This document shows positions 24,140 to 32,860 of a stretch of 37,503 nt of DNA, piece by piece (positions within the stretch are counted from its first letter, which is position 1; each line of letters begins with the position of its first letter). The notes under the pieces were generated by a model. It had not been told where the DNA came from. It searched no databases and saw only the letters and a list, made by a program, of their open reading frames with translations. The position numbers and the translations under genes were made by a program. The stretch lies in the NCBI GenBank assembly GCA_964508185.1, contig CAZDSS010000015.1, positions 1 through 37,503 of the forward strand, given 5' to 3'. This stretch comes from CAZDSS01 sp964508185. Lineage in GTDB: Bacteria; Pseudomonadota; Alphaproteobacteria; Sphingomonadales; Govanellaceae.

Positions 24140-25438
24140 CTACGCGAGATAAGGCTCGAGCAGGGCGGTCATCTGGGCTTCGGACAGGGGATAGTCGAAG
24201 CCGTTGCGGGCGAACAGCAGCTGACGGTGGGGGACGAGCGCCACTTCCGACTGGATGCGGAAGGCCGTGCGCATGGAAAGGCCCGCCTTCCACACGAGCG
24301 CGGTGATGCGCTGGGGATTGCGCCGGGTGATGATGCGGCGCGCGTCCTCCATGTCGATCATGGCAAGCAGGGCGAGGGCCTGGATCACCACCTCCCGCTG
24401 GCGGCGGTCGAGGGCGTCGACGACGAACTGCTCGTCCAGGGCGCCGCGGGCATAGAGCTGCTGCATGGCCTGCCTGCGGTTCGCCGCCTCCTCCGCGTCC
24501 ACGGCCTGCTCCTGCAGCCGTTGCCGCACGCGGTTCAGGAGCATTTCCGCCGCATCCGCCGTGATGTCCTGCCGCCGCACCATCTCTTCCACCAGGCTGG
24601 TGGCGACGAAGCCGGCGATGCGCCGCATGAGGCGGAGCGACAGGTTGGGCCGTTTCGCCAGCGGCTCGTGCCAGTCCGTCACATCGGCCGCATGGTCGAT
24701 GATGAGATCGAGGGTTTCTTCCCGGATGCTGGCGTTCGGGTTGGCGAGCAGGGTTGCTACCGCGGGCACGTCGAGGGACGCCGCGATGCGGTCCGCCACC
24801 TCGGCGCTCACCGCGGCGCGGCGGGCGATGGCGGAGAGCGCCCCCTTGACCTTCGTCAGGGCGATGATTTCCTTGAGATCGTCGTCGCTGAGCAGGGGCG
24901 AATATTCAAGGACCGGGGCGCAGACCGGATATTCCCCATCCTCCGCCAGCCTGCGGATCAGGGCATGGGGCGCGGCGAGGGAGCTCTTGAGCTCTTCCGC
25001 GATGATCTTGCGCACCACCGTCGCCTGGTCCTGGGCGAGGGTCTCCAGGATCTCGATCAGGCGTTCGCGGGTCGCGGCGCGCTCCGTCTGGCTGCTGTCG
25101 GGCAGAAGGCGCGCGATCTTGCGGGCGAGCTCCTCCCGTACCTCCAGGGAATCGTCCCGGGCCAGGATCTTGTGCGCCTGATGGGGGGTCGTCGGGTTGG
25201 CGGCCACCATCTGGCGGACGGCGGTCGCTTCATCGGACGCGAGGTAATAGAGGATCTCGGGCGCCACGTCGGTGCTCTGGGCGAGAGCGAGCTTGCCCGC
25301 CCGATCCTTTTCCTCGAGGATCCGCAGGGCCTCCGCATAGCGGGTCTGGGGCAGCCGCTCGGTATTGTCCGCGTCAACGGACGGCGTTTTCTCCGACGCC
25401 CGGGATCGCCTCCAGAATCTGCCCCTGGTTGCGGTCAT
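24140..25438 (-). CDS. DUF2336 domain protein
   Basis: This 432-residue soluble protein is almost entirely helical and made of HEAT-like repeats. Recurrent units resemble LASDEATAVRQMVAANPTTP, LARDDSLEVREELARKI and LANPNASIREETLDLIIDHA, as in alphaproteobacterial DUF2336 proteins. The function is unknown; members often sit near signalling genes. ATG 25438 overlaps the stop of the upstream GGDEF gene by four bases (ATGA), so the two are translationally coupled. A longer frame extending into that gene would be an arginine/glycine-rich artefact. Confidence 0.85.
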   Translation of the reverse strand: MTATRGRFWRRSRASEKTPSVDADNTERLPQTRYAEALRILEEKDRAGKLALAQSTDVAPEILYYLASDEATAVRQMVAANPTTPHQAHKILARDDSLEVREELARKIARLLPDSSQTERAATRERLIEILETLAQDQATVVRKIIAEELKSSLAAPHALIRRLAEDGEYPVCAPVLEYSPLLSDDDLKEIIALTKVKGALSAIARRAAVSAEVADRIAASLDVPAVATLLANPNASIREETLDLIIDHAADVTDWHEPLAKRPNLSLRLMRRIAGFVATSLVEEMVRRQDITADAAEMLLNRVRQRLQEQAVDAEEAANRRQAMQQLYARGALDEQFVVDALDRRQREVVIQALALLAMIDMEDARRIITRRNPQRITALVWKAGLSMRTAFRIQSEVALVPHRQLLFARNGFDYPLSEAQMTALLEPYLA

Positions 25439-27285
25439 GAATCCGCGTCCTCCGCGTCCCGCAGGCCCGAATACATGCGGCAATGGCTCCAGCCGAGATT
25501 TTGCGCTTCCCGCAGCGCCTCGCCCGCCCGGGCGATCAGGTCCTCGACGGTGAAGCCCTCGAGCTCCGCCGCCACCTCCACCCCGCCGACGGAGGCGGAG
25601 ACGGCGCCCGTGCCCGTCACCCGGCCGAGATGGACGTCCTGGCTCTGACGGATGACGAGCCGCGCCTTGTGGCCCGCGCCCTTGGGATCCGTGTCCTCGA
25701 GCCACAGCGCGAAGCGCTTGTGGTCGATCCGCGCCACCACGTCGCCGGCGCGGGAATGGTCGCTCAGTATCTGGCCCAGCTCCTTGAGCGCCCGCTCGGC
25801 CAGCGCCGCGCCGAAGCGTTCGCCGATGGCGTCGAAATCGTCCACTTCCACGAGGAGGAGGGCGGCGGGGTGGCCGGAGCGCTTCTGGTTCTTGATGCGC
25901 CGCTCCACCACCTCGATGAAGGCGCGGGCATTCAGCAGCCCGGTCAGCGGATCGGTGCGGTTGAGATCGGGCTGGCCCACCTCCCGCTCCACCTCGCTGA
26001 CGAGAAGGGCCACCTGGGCCGCCGCCTCGTCAATGAGGGCCATCTCATGGTCGCCGAAGGCGCGGCCCTCGGGGCAGAGGACGACGAGCGCGCCGTTCAC
26101 CAGCCCGCGATTGAGGGTGACGGCGAGCACCGCCGGGACGCCGGCCACGGTCTCGAACACCGGGCGGCTGGCGGAGGCGCGCCGCTGCATGCCGACGAGA
26201 CCCTCGAGGCGGTCCATGAGGGCGGCGACGAGTTCCGGGGCGGGCGTTGCGGTCGCGCCCTCGATCAGGAAGGCGCCGCTGTTGCGCCTCAGGATGAGGC
26301 AATCGGCGGCAAGACCCTGTCCCACGATCCCGGCGGCCGACTGCAGCATGTGCGGCCCGCCGGAGTCGCGGGCGAGCGCCGCCAGCTGGGTCACCAAATT
26401 GTGCCGCGCCTGCAGTTTCATCAGCCCGGTCTCCTGGAGTTTGCTTGCGGTGATGTCCCGGCACATGCCGCGCGCGCCTAGCCAGTCGCCGCGCGGCCCG
26501 AGATGGGGCAGGGCCGTGACCTTGACCAGCGCCACCCCTCCGCCGTTGCGGCGAAGCGCGAGAATCATGCCGTCCACCCGCTCGCGCGCCATGAAGGGAT
26601 TGGGGGCGGCGTCACTGTCGCCGTCGCTGTCGTCGAGGAGATCGCGGCTGTTGCGGCCGGTGAGCTCATGGGCGCCGTAGCCGAAGGCCCCCTCCGCCGA
26701 CACATAGCGAAAGACGCCGTGAATGTCGGTCTCCCAGGCGAAGTCGTCGGAGCAGGACACGAGGTCCTTGAACATCTGCCGGGAATCGACGAGGGCGCCG
26801 GTGAGATTGTGTTCGAGCGTCGTCTCCCGGGCGAACAGCATCACCGCGGCGAAGCCCGCGCCCGCCGCCGCGGCGGCCTCCGTCCCTTCAGGGGAGACCG
26901 CGCGCGCCGCCGGCTCGTCGAGGATCACGGGCAGGGCGTGAAGGTCGAGATGGCGGTTGCCCGTGGGGCCGGACAGGGCGATCTTCTGGGTCTGGGGCGC
27001 GCCGCCCGCAAGGCAGCGGGTCACGAGGCTCGTCAGATTGACGTCCCGGTCGGCGAGGGCGTTCAGCAGCGGCTCCGCATGGACATTGCCCCAGGCGCGC
27101 CATTCCGCGCCGAACACCACCATGGCGGGCCCCGGAAAACGGTCGATGCAGGAAAGGGAAAAGCTCGCCGCACCCGCGGGATCGGCGCGATGGCCCGCGA
27201 TCCCCGGTTCCCGTGTCCCGGGCGGGCCCGATCGGGCCTTCCGTCCCGCGGCGATATTCATTACTTTCGCACTGTCAAAGGACAT
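25435..27285 (-). CDS. PAS-GAF-GGDEF protein with degenerate GGDEF site
   Basis: This 616-residue cytoplasmic protein has no TM segment. A PAS-like region (about 45-150) is followed by a clear PAS domain (about 165-285, DFAWETDIHGVFRYVSAEGAFGYGAHELTGR ending MCRDITASK), a GAF domain (about 300-430) and a GGDEF domain (about 440-605). The last begins with the canonical DPLTGLLNARAF and keeps VEVDDFDAIGERFG. The signature is DHKRF at 521-525 in place of GGDEF (in ARIDHKRFALWL), so cyclase activity is unlikely. It may bind GTP or act as a receptor or scaffold for the overlapping DUF2336 partner. ATG 27285 has GAGGG directly before it; an ATG at 27261 is an alternative start. Confidence 0.9.
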   Translation of the reverse strand: MSFDSAKVMNIAAGRKARSGPPGTREPGIAGHRADPAGAASFSLSCIDRFPGPAMVVFGAEWRAWGNVHAEPLLNALADRDVNLTSLVTRCLAGGAPQTQKIALSGPTGNRHLDLHALPVILDEPAARAVSPEGTEAAAAAGAGFAAVMLFARETTLEHNLTGALVDSRQMFKDLVSCSDDFAWETDIHGVFRYVSAEGAFGYGAHELTGRNSRDLLDDSDGDSDAAPNPFMARERVDGMILALRRNGGGVALVKVTALPHLGPRGDWLGARGMCRDITASKLQETGLMKLQARHNLVTQLAALARDSGGPHMLQSAAGIVGQGLAADCLILRRNSGAFLIEGATATPAPELVAALMDRLEGLVGMQRRASASRPVFETVAGVPAVLAVTLNRGLVNGALVVLCPEGRAFGDHEMALIDEAAAQVALLVSEVEREVGQPDLNRTDPLTGLLNARAFIEVVERRIKNQKRSGHPAALLLVEVDDFDAIGERFGAALAERALKELGQILSDHSRAGDVVARIDHKRFALWLEDTDPKGAGHKARLVIRQSQDVHLGRVTGTGAVSASVGGVEVAAELEGFTVEDLIARAGEALREAQNLGWSHCRMYSGLRDAEDADS

Positions 27286-27346
27286 CCCTCGGGACTCTCG
27301 ACAATCGACCTTGCTCGTCTCGACGGTCCAGATTAGGGCGGGAGCC

Positions 27347-27361
27347 TTAATAGTCCTTTAA
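27347..27361. promoter_or_regulatory. Perfect CtrA-type box TTAA-N7-TTAA
   Basis: TTAATAGTCCTTTAA lies in the divergent interval between the GGDEF/DUF2336 pair and the nucleotidase-dapD-dapE operon. It matches the Caulobacter-type CtrA consensus exactly. It is 62 bases from the GGDEF start and 80 bases from the preferred nucleotidase start, so it could affect either direction. Confidence 0.55.
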
Positions 27362-27440
27362 TCCGTAACGCGCGTTGTTCCCGCTGCCAATGCCGCCGGA
27401 CGCGCAAACCACAGGGAAGGGCCCGGCCTTGGGGCCCCGA

Positions 27441-28139
27441 ATGATGCTTCAGGACCGCGACATCTGGATCTTCGATCTCGACAACACGCTGTATCCGGCG
27501 GAATGCAACCTGTTCACCCAGGTCAGCCGCCGCATGACCCTGTTCATCGCCGAGCGGTTCGGCCTCGACCATGCCGCCGCGCGGGAGCTGCAGAAGAGCT
27601 ATTTCGCACGCCACGGCACGACGCTCCGCGGCCTCATGACCGAGCGCGGGGTGAAGCCGGATGAAGTCCTCGCCTATGTGCATGACATCGATTTCTCGGG
27701 GCTTTCGCCGGACCCGAGGCTCGCCCGGGCGATCGCCAACCTTCCGGGGCGCAAGCTCATCCACACCAACGGCTCCCGCGACTATGCGATCCGGGTGCTC
27801 GAACGGCTGCAGCTCGGCGACGTCTTCGACCATATCTTCGACATCATCGCGGCGGATTTCATGCCGAAGCCGGACATTTCGGGCTATCGCAAGCTCGTGG
27901 CGGCGCACGGGGTGGATCCGCGGCGGGCGGTGATGGTGGAGGACATCGCGCGCAATCTCATCCCCGCGGCGGAGCTCGGCATGGCCACCTGCTGGATCGC
28001 CTGCGACGGGGCCGACCGGGAGAACTTCTGGGCGGCGGAGGGGCTCAGCGACGCCCATATCCATTACCGCATATCCGATCTCGCCTCATGGCTCGAAGAA
28101 TGTTATCTAGGCCCTCCGAAAAACCAGAAGCGGGCCTGA
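27441..28139 (+). CDS. HAD-superfamily pyrimidine 5'-nucleotidase
   Basis: This 232-residue HAD hydrolase has motif I DLDNTLYP (both Asp residues), motif II in KLIHTNGSRDYAI, and motifs III/IV in FMPKPDISGYRKLV and AVMVEDIARNL. This is the pattern of the SDT1/pyrimidine 5'-nucleotidase group, which dephosphorylates UMP/CMP-like substrates. dapD starts four bases after its stop, an arrangement I associate with alphaproteobacteria. The start is uncertain: ATG 27441 begins just before the conserved core, while an in-frame ATG at 27390 would add 17 residues. Neither has a strong ribosome site. Confidence 0.9.
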   Translation: MMLQDRDIWIFDLDNTLYPAECNLFTQVSRRMTLFIAERFGLDHAAARELQKSYFARHGTTLRGLMTERGVKPDEVLAYVHDIDFSGLSPDPRLARAIANLPGRKLIHTNGSRDYAIRVLERLQLGDVFDHIFDIIAADFMPKPDISGYRKLVAAHGVDPRRAVMVEDIARNLIPAAELGMATCWIACDGADRENFWAAEGLSDAHIHYRISDLASWLEECYLGPPKNQKRA

Positions 28140-28143
28140 TTTC

Positions 28144-28989
28144 ATGACTTTCGAAGCTTTGCAGCCGATCATCGAGAATGCCTGGGAGAACCGGGCGGAG
28201 ATCACCATTGATACCCGCGGCGAAGTGCGCGATGCGGTCGAGGCGACGCTCGATGCCCTCGATTCCGGCGCGCTCCGCGTCGCCAGCAAGGAAGGCGGCC
28301 AGTGGGTCGTCCACCAGTGGGTGAAGAAGGCGGTGCTGCTCTCCTTCCGCCTCAACGACATGGAAACGATCCCCGGCGGCCCCGGCGTGAACACCCCCTG
28401 GTACGACAAGGTGCCGTCCAAGTTCGCGGGCTGGGATGCGGCGAAATTCCGGGAAGCGGGCTTCCGCGCCGTGCCGGGCGCCATCGTGCGCCGCTCCGCC
28501 TATATCGCGCCGGGCGTGGTGCTGATGCCGAGCTTCGTCAATCTCGGCGCTTACGTCGGCAGCGGCACCATGGTGGATACCTGGGCGACCGTCGGCTCCT
28601 GCGCCCAGATCGGCAGCAACTGCCACATCTCGGGCGGCGCCGGCATCGGCGGCGTGCTTGAGCCGCTGCAGGCGGGGCCGGTCATCATCGAGGACAACTG
28701 CTTCATCGGCGCCCGCTCGGAAGTGGCCGAGGGCGTCGTCGTTGAAGAAGGCTCGGTCCTGTCCATGGGCGTCTATATCGGCGCTTCCACCCGCATCATC
28801 GACCGCGAGACCGGCGAAGTGCATTACGGCCGCGTGCCCGCCTATTCGGTGGTGGTCCCCGGCAGCATTCCGGGCAAGCCGCTGCCCGACGGCACGCCGG
28901 GCCCCAGCCTCTATGCCGCGGTGATCGTGAAGAAGGTCGACGCCCGCACCCGGGAAAAGACTTCCATCAACGAACTCCTGCGCTCCTGA
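28144..28989 (+). CDS. dapD: 2,3,4,5-tetrahydropyridine-2,6-dicarboxylate N-succinyltransferase
   Basis: DapD succinylates tetrahydrodipicolinate in the lysine/meso-diaminopimelate pathway. The 281-residue protein has an N-terminal helical domain and a left-handed beta helix with hexapeptide repeats (IGSNCHISGGAGIGGVLEPLQ, VIIEDNCFIGARSEVAEGVVV). PYSVVVPGSIPGKPLPDG-like sequence precedes the C-terminal VIVKKVDARTREKTSINELL. It is immediately followed by dapE, which uses the product after transamination. No anomalies. Confidence 0.97.
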   Translation: MTFEALQPIIENAWENRAEITIDTRGEVRDAVEATLDALDSGALRVASKEGGQWVVHQWVKKAVLLSFRLNDMETIPGGPGVNTPWYDKVPSKFAGWDAAKFREAGFRAVPGAIVRRSAYIAPGVVLMPSFVNLGAYVGSGTMVDTWATVGSCAQIGSNCHISGGAGIGGVLEPLQAGPVIIEDNCFIGARSEVAEGVVVEEGSVLSMGVYIGASTRIIDRETGEVHYGRVPAYSVVVPGSIPGKPLPDGTPGPSLYAAVIVKKVDARTREKTSINELLRS

Positions 28990-28997
28990 GGCGGCCC

Positions 28998-30143
28998 ATG
29001 GTCGATCCCGTCGCCCTCACCCGGGACCTCATCCGCTGCCCGAGCGTGACGCCCCGGGACGAGGGCGCGCTCGACCTGCTGCAGGGGGTGCTGCAATCCC
29101 TCGGCTTCACCTGTCACCGGCTCCCCTTCACGGAGCCGGGGACGGAGCCGGTGGACAATCTCTATGCCCGGATCGGCGACCGCTCGCCCCATTTCTGCTT
29201 CGCAGGGCACACCGACGTGGTGCCGGTGGGCGATCCAGCCAAATGGACGGCGGACCCGTTCGCGGGCGAGATCGTGAACGGCCAGATCCTCGGCCGCGGC
29301 GCCGCCGACATGAAGGGCGCGATCGCCGCCTTCGCCGCAGCGGCATCACGTTTCCTCGCCGCGCGCGGCCGCGATTTCGGCGGCTCCATCAGCTTCCTCA
29401 TCACCGGCGACGAGGAAGGGGTTGCCATCAACGGCACCGACAAGATGCTGAAATGGCTCGACGCCCGCGGGGAGAGGATCGATGCCTGCGTCGTCGGCGA
29501 GCCGACCAATCCCCGTTTTCTCGGCGAGATGATCAAGATCGGCCGGCGCGGCAGCCTCAACGGCGAGATCACCATCATCGGGGCGGAGGGGCATGTGGCC
29601 TATCCCCATCTTGCCGACAATCCGATCCCGCGGCTTCTGCGCGTGCTGAGCGAGCTTGACGCCCGGGTGCTGGACGAGGGGACCGAGCATTTCGATCCGT
29701 CGAACCTCGAGATCACGTCCGTGGATGTGGGCAACCCGGCGACCAACGTGATCCCCGCCGCCGCCCGGGCGCGGCTCAACATCCGCTTCAACGATCGCCA
29801 TACGGGGCAGTCGCTGGTGGACTGGATCGCGGAGGTGTGCGACCGCCTTGGCGGGGCGCACGAACTCCGGACCCATGTCTCGGGCGAAGCATTTCTCACC
29901 GAGCCCGGGCCGCTCGTCGAGATCGTGGCGGGCGCGGTGCGCGACGTCACCGGCCGGGAGCCCGAGCTGTCCACCACCGGCGGCACGTCGGACGCCCGCT
30001 TCATCCGCCGCATCTGCCCGGTGGTGGAATTCGGCCTTGTGGGCCAGACCATGCACAAGGCGGACGAGCGGGCCGATGTGGACGACATCGAAAGGCTCGC
30101 CGCCATCTATCAGGAAATCCTCAACCGCTTCTTCCCCGTCTGA
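28998..30143 (+). CDS. dapE: Succinyl-diaminopimelate desuccinylase
   Basis: This is an M20-family dizinc hydrolase of 381 residues that releases LL-diaminopimelate. Motifs are FAGHTDVVPVGD (metal His and Asp), GRGAADMKGAIAAF, the catalytic TGDEEG, the dimerisation domain with GRRGSLNGEITIIG, and the C-terminal TTGGTSDARFI followed by QTMHKADE. It begins eight bases after dapD. It converges on infC across a terminator. No anomalies. Confidence 0.97.
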   Translation: MVDPVALTRDLIRCPSVTPRDEGALDLLQGVLQSLGFTCHRLPFTEPGTEPVDNLYARIGDRSPHFCFAGHTDVVPVGDPAKWTADPFAGEIVNGQILGRGAADMKGAIAAFAAAASRFLAARGRDFGGSISFLITGDEEGVAINGTDKMLKWLDARGERIDACVVGEPTNPRFLGEMIKIGRRGSLNGEITIIGAEGHVAYPHLADNPIPRLLRVLSELDARVLDEGTEHFDPSNLEITSVDVGNPATNVIPAAARARLNIRFNDRHTGQSLVDWIAEVCDRLGGAHELRTHVSGEAFLTEPGPLVEIVAGAVRDVTGREPELSTTGGTSDARFIRRICPVVEFGLVGQTMHKADERADVDDIERLAAIYQEILNRFFPV

Positions 30144-30150
30144 CGCACAT

Positions 30151-30182
30151 GAAAAACCGTCCACTGCGGGGCAGCGGACGGT
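30151..30182 (-). terminator. Intrinsic terminator after infC, probably also serving dapE
   Basis: On the minus strand a 12-bp stem (30156-30167 with 30171-30182) pairs fully, using one G-U pair, and runs into TTTTT. On the plus strand the same position is an A-C mismatch and the tail is only CCTTC. The hairpin is therefore best suited to end the thrS-infC transcript, 30 bases past infC. Confidence 0.85.
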
Positions 30183-30211
30183 CCTTCGTCGTCATTCCGT
30201 GGCGGGCGGGC

Positions 30212-30748
30212 CTATTTCGGCGCCAGCACCATGATCATCTGGCGGCCTTCGAGCTTGGGCGCCTGTTCTACCTTGGCGGCGTCGCCGATTTCAGCCTGGA
30301 CACGCTGCAGGACCTGGAGGCCGATTTCCTGATGCGCCATTTCGCGACCGCGGAAACGGAGCGTCACCTTGACCTTGTCGCCTTCGTCGAGGAACTTCTG
30401 GATCGACCGCATCTTGACGTCGTAGTCATGCTTGTCGATCGTCGGACGCATCTTGATCTCCTTGATCTCGATGGTCTTCTGGTTCTTGCGGGCGATGTTG
30501 GCCTTCTTCTGGGCCTCGTATTTATACTTGCCGTAGTCAAGAATCTTGCAGACCGGCGGCTCGGCAGTGGGGGAGATCTCCACAAGATCAAGCCCGGCAT
30601 CCGCCGCCATTTCAAGGGCGGTCTCGATCGGAACCACGCCGTGGTTCTCGCCGTCGGCGCCGATGAGGCGCACCTGCGGAATCCGGATCTGCTCGTTGAC
30701 ACGGGGGCCCTGTTGTGTGGGCGGGCTGCCCATTGGTCCTCTACGTAT
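30212..30748 (-). CDS. infC: Translation initiation factor IF-3, apparent AUA start
   Basis: IF-3 polices start-codon selection on the 30S subunit. The protein has the N-domain RVNEQIRIPQVRLIGADGENHGVV, the linker with DYGKYKYEAQKKANIARKNQ, and the C-domain IKEIKMRPTIDKHDYDVKMRSIQKFLDEGDKVKVTLRFRGRE. An AGGAGGA ribosome site at 30755-30761 stands six bases before an in-frame ATA at 30746-30748. The first ATG (30733) is 21 bases from that site and has only a poor GAGGA three bases ahead. A rare start codon is the known device for IF-3 autoregulation (AUU in E. coli), so ATA is preferred, giving 178 residues. thrS lies 80 bases upstream on the same strand. Confidence 0.93.
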   Translation of the reverse strand: MRRGPMGSPPTQQGPRVNEQIRIPQVRLIGADGENHGVVPIETALEMAADAGLDLVEISPTAEPPVCKILDYGKYKYEAQKKANIARKNQKTIEIKEIKMRPTIDKHDYDVKMRSIQKFLDEGDKVKVTLRFRGREMAHQEIGLQVLQRVQAEIGDAAKVEQAPKLEGRQMIMVLAPK

Positions 30749-30828
30749 GTAACTTCCTCCTGTATCGGGGCGCGGATGCCGCACCCCCGAAACCTTTCTG
30801 TTGATGAAATCGGTTATGGCGCCCGGCC

Positions 30829-32805
30829 CTAGCGGGGCGGGGTCGCTTCCTCCACAAGTCTATTCACGGCGTCGTCAAGCGCAAGCGATTCTTGGGCCTG
30901 GCTGCCGAGACGGCGGAGCGAGACCTTGCCTTCCTGGGCCTCGCGTTCGCCCACCACGAGAATGACCGGCACCTTGGCCACGGAATGCTCCCGGACCTTG
31001 TAGTTGATCTTCTCGTTGCGAAGGTCCGCCTCGGCGCGAAGCCCCGCCGCCTTCAGCCGCTCGAGGACCTCGTTCGCATAGTCGTCGGCTTTCGACGTGA
31101 TCGTCGTCACCACCGCCTGCACGGGGGCGAGCCACATGGGGAAGCGGCCCGCATGATGCTCGATCAGGATGCCGATGAAACGCTCGAGCGTGCCGAGGAT
31201 GGCGCGATGCAGCATGACGGGCCGGTGCCTGGCCCCGTCCTCGCCCGTGTACGACGCGCCGAGCCGCTCGGGCAGCACGAAGTCGAGCTGCAGCGTGCCG
31301 CACTGCCAGGAGCGCCCGATGGCGTCCTTCAGATGGAATTCGAGCTTCGGACCATAGAACGCGCCTTCGCCGGGCGAGATCACATATTCGAGCCCCGTGG
31401 CCTTGAGGGCGTCCTCAAGCGCCTGCTCGGCGCGGTCCCAGACGGCGTCGTCGCCCGCCCGCACCTCGGGGCGCGTGGCGAGATGCACCCGCACTTCCTC
31501 GAAGCCGAGGTCCTTGTAGACTCCGCGCAGCAGGTCGCAGAACTGCATCGTCTCGGACGCCACCTGGTCCTCGCGGCAGAAGATATGGGCGTCGTCCTGC
31601 GTCATCTGACGGACGCGCATCAGGCCGTGCAGCGCGCCATGGGCCTCGTTGCGGTGGCAGCAGCCGAACTCCGCCATGCGCAGGGGCAGGTCGCGATAGC
31701 TGCGGATGCCCTGCTTGAAGATCTGCACATGCGCCGGGCAGTTCATGGGCTTGAGCGCGAGGAACTCGGCGTCGCCCGAGATCACCGGCTGGCCTTCCTC
31801 CGTGCTCGGCACCTCGTCCGGCACCACGAACATGTTTTCGCGGAACTTGGACCAGTGGCCCGACTGTTCCCACAGCTTCGCGGACAGGAGCTGCGGCGTC
31901 TTCACTTCCACATAGCCCGCCCGCTCCAGCTGGCGGCGGATGTAGTTTTCAAGGACGCGCCAGACCGTATAGCCCTTGGGATGCCAGAAGACGGAGCCCT
32001 GCGCTTCCTCCTGAAAGTGGAACAGGCCCATTTCCCGGCCGAGCTTGCGATGGTCGCGCTTCTCCGCTTCCTCGAGCCGCGTGAGATAGGCCTTGAGCTC
32101 CTTCTCGTCGCGCCAGGCCGTGCCATAGATGCGCTGCAGCATCTGATTCCGGGAATCACCCCGCCAGTAGGCCCCGGCCACCGACATCAGCTTGAAGGCA
32201 TAGCCGAGCTTGCCCGTGGAGGGCAGATGCGGCCCGCGGCAGAGGTCCACGAAATCGCCCTGCCAGTAGACGGAGATGGGCTCGTCCCCCGGGATCGAGG
32301 CGATGATCTCGGCCTTGTAATGCTCACCCTGCTCCTTGAAGAAGCGAACGGCCTCGTCGCGATCCCAGACCTCGCGGCGCAGGGGCTCGTCGCGCGCCAC
32401 GATCTCGCGCATGCGCTCCTCGATGCGCTCGAGATCGGCGGGCGTGAAGGGCTCGTCCCGGGCGAAGTCGTAATAGAAGCCGTTTTCGATCGCGGGGCCG
32501 ATCGTCACCTGCGTTTCGGGATAAAGTTCCTTGACCGCCTCGGCCATCACATGGGCGGCGTCGTGGCGGATCAGTTCCAGCGCGTCCTCGTCCTTGCGCG
32601 TCACGATCTCGATCGCCGCGTCCGAGGTGACGACATGGCTCAGGTCATGGAGCTTGCCGTCCACGCGAAGGGCGACCGCCGCCTTGGCGAGGCCCGGGCC
32701 TATATCGGCCGCAATGTCGGCCCCGCTCACCGGCCGGTCGTAGCTGCGACGGCTGCCGTCGGGCAATGAAATCTGTATCGCCTGCGTAAGATTAGGCTGC
32801 GACAT
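30829..32805 (-). CDS. thrS: Threonyl-tRNA synthetase
   Basis: This is a class II synthetase of 658 residues with the full domain order. The TGS domain (about 1-70) comes first. The SAD editing domain contains HDAAHVMAEAV and IENGFYYDF. The catalytic core has the zinc ligands in MNCPAH, HRNEAHGALHGLMRVRQMTQDDAH and MLHRAILGTLERFIG. The C-terminal anticodon-binding domain follows (about 555-650). It precedes infC, as in E. coli. A promoter and an inverted repeat lie 60-90 bases upstream of the ATG. Confidence 0.97.
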   Translation of the reverse strand: MSQPNLTQAIQISLPDGSRRSYDRPVSGADIAADIGPGLAKAAVALRVDGKLHDLSHVVTSDAAIEIVTRKDEDALELIRHDAAHVMAEAVKELYPETQVTIGPAIENGFYYDFARDEPFTPADLERIEERMREIVARDEPLRREVWDRDEAVRFFKEQGEHYKAEIIASIPGDEPISVYWQGDFVDLCRGPHLPSTGKLGYAFKLMSVAGAYWRGDSRNQMLQRIYGTAWRDEKELKAYLTRLEEAEKRDHRKLGREMGLFHFQEEAQGSVFWHPKGYTVWRVLENYIRRQLERAGYVEVKTPQLLSAKLWEQSGHWSKFRENMFVVPDEVPSTEEGQPVISGDAEFLALKPMNCPAHVQIFKQGIRSYRDLPLRMAEFGCCHRNEAHGALHGLMRVRQMTQDDAHIFCREDQVASETMQFCDLLRGVYKDLGFEEVRVHLATRPEVRAGDDAVWDRAEQALEDALKATGLEYVISPGEGAFYGPKLEFHLKDAIGRSWQCGTLQLDFVLPERLGASYTGEDGARHRPVMLHRAILGTLERFIGILIEHHAGRFPMWLAPVQAVVTTITSKADDYANEVLERLKAAGLRAEADLRNEKINYKVREHSVAKVPVILVVGEREAQEGKVSLRRLGSQAQESLALDDAVNRLVEEATPPR

Positions 32806-32860
32806 CGATCAACAATCCAGTCGTTAGAATTTGGCAGGCCGAGAGATCTCGCCCGTAACC

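Noticed and set aside
25439..25705. Upstream extension of the DUF2336 frame
   Set aside because: The added residues are an Arg/Gly/Pro-rich shadow of the GGDEF coding region; the ATGA overlap gives the natural start.
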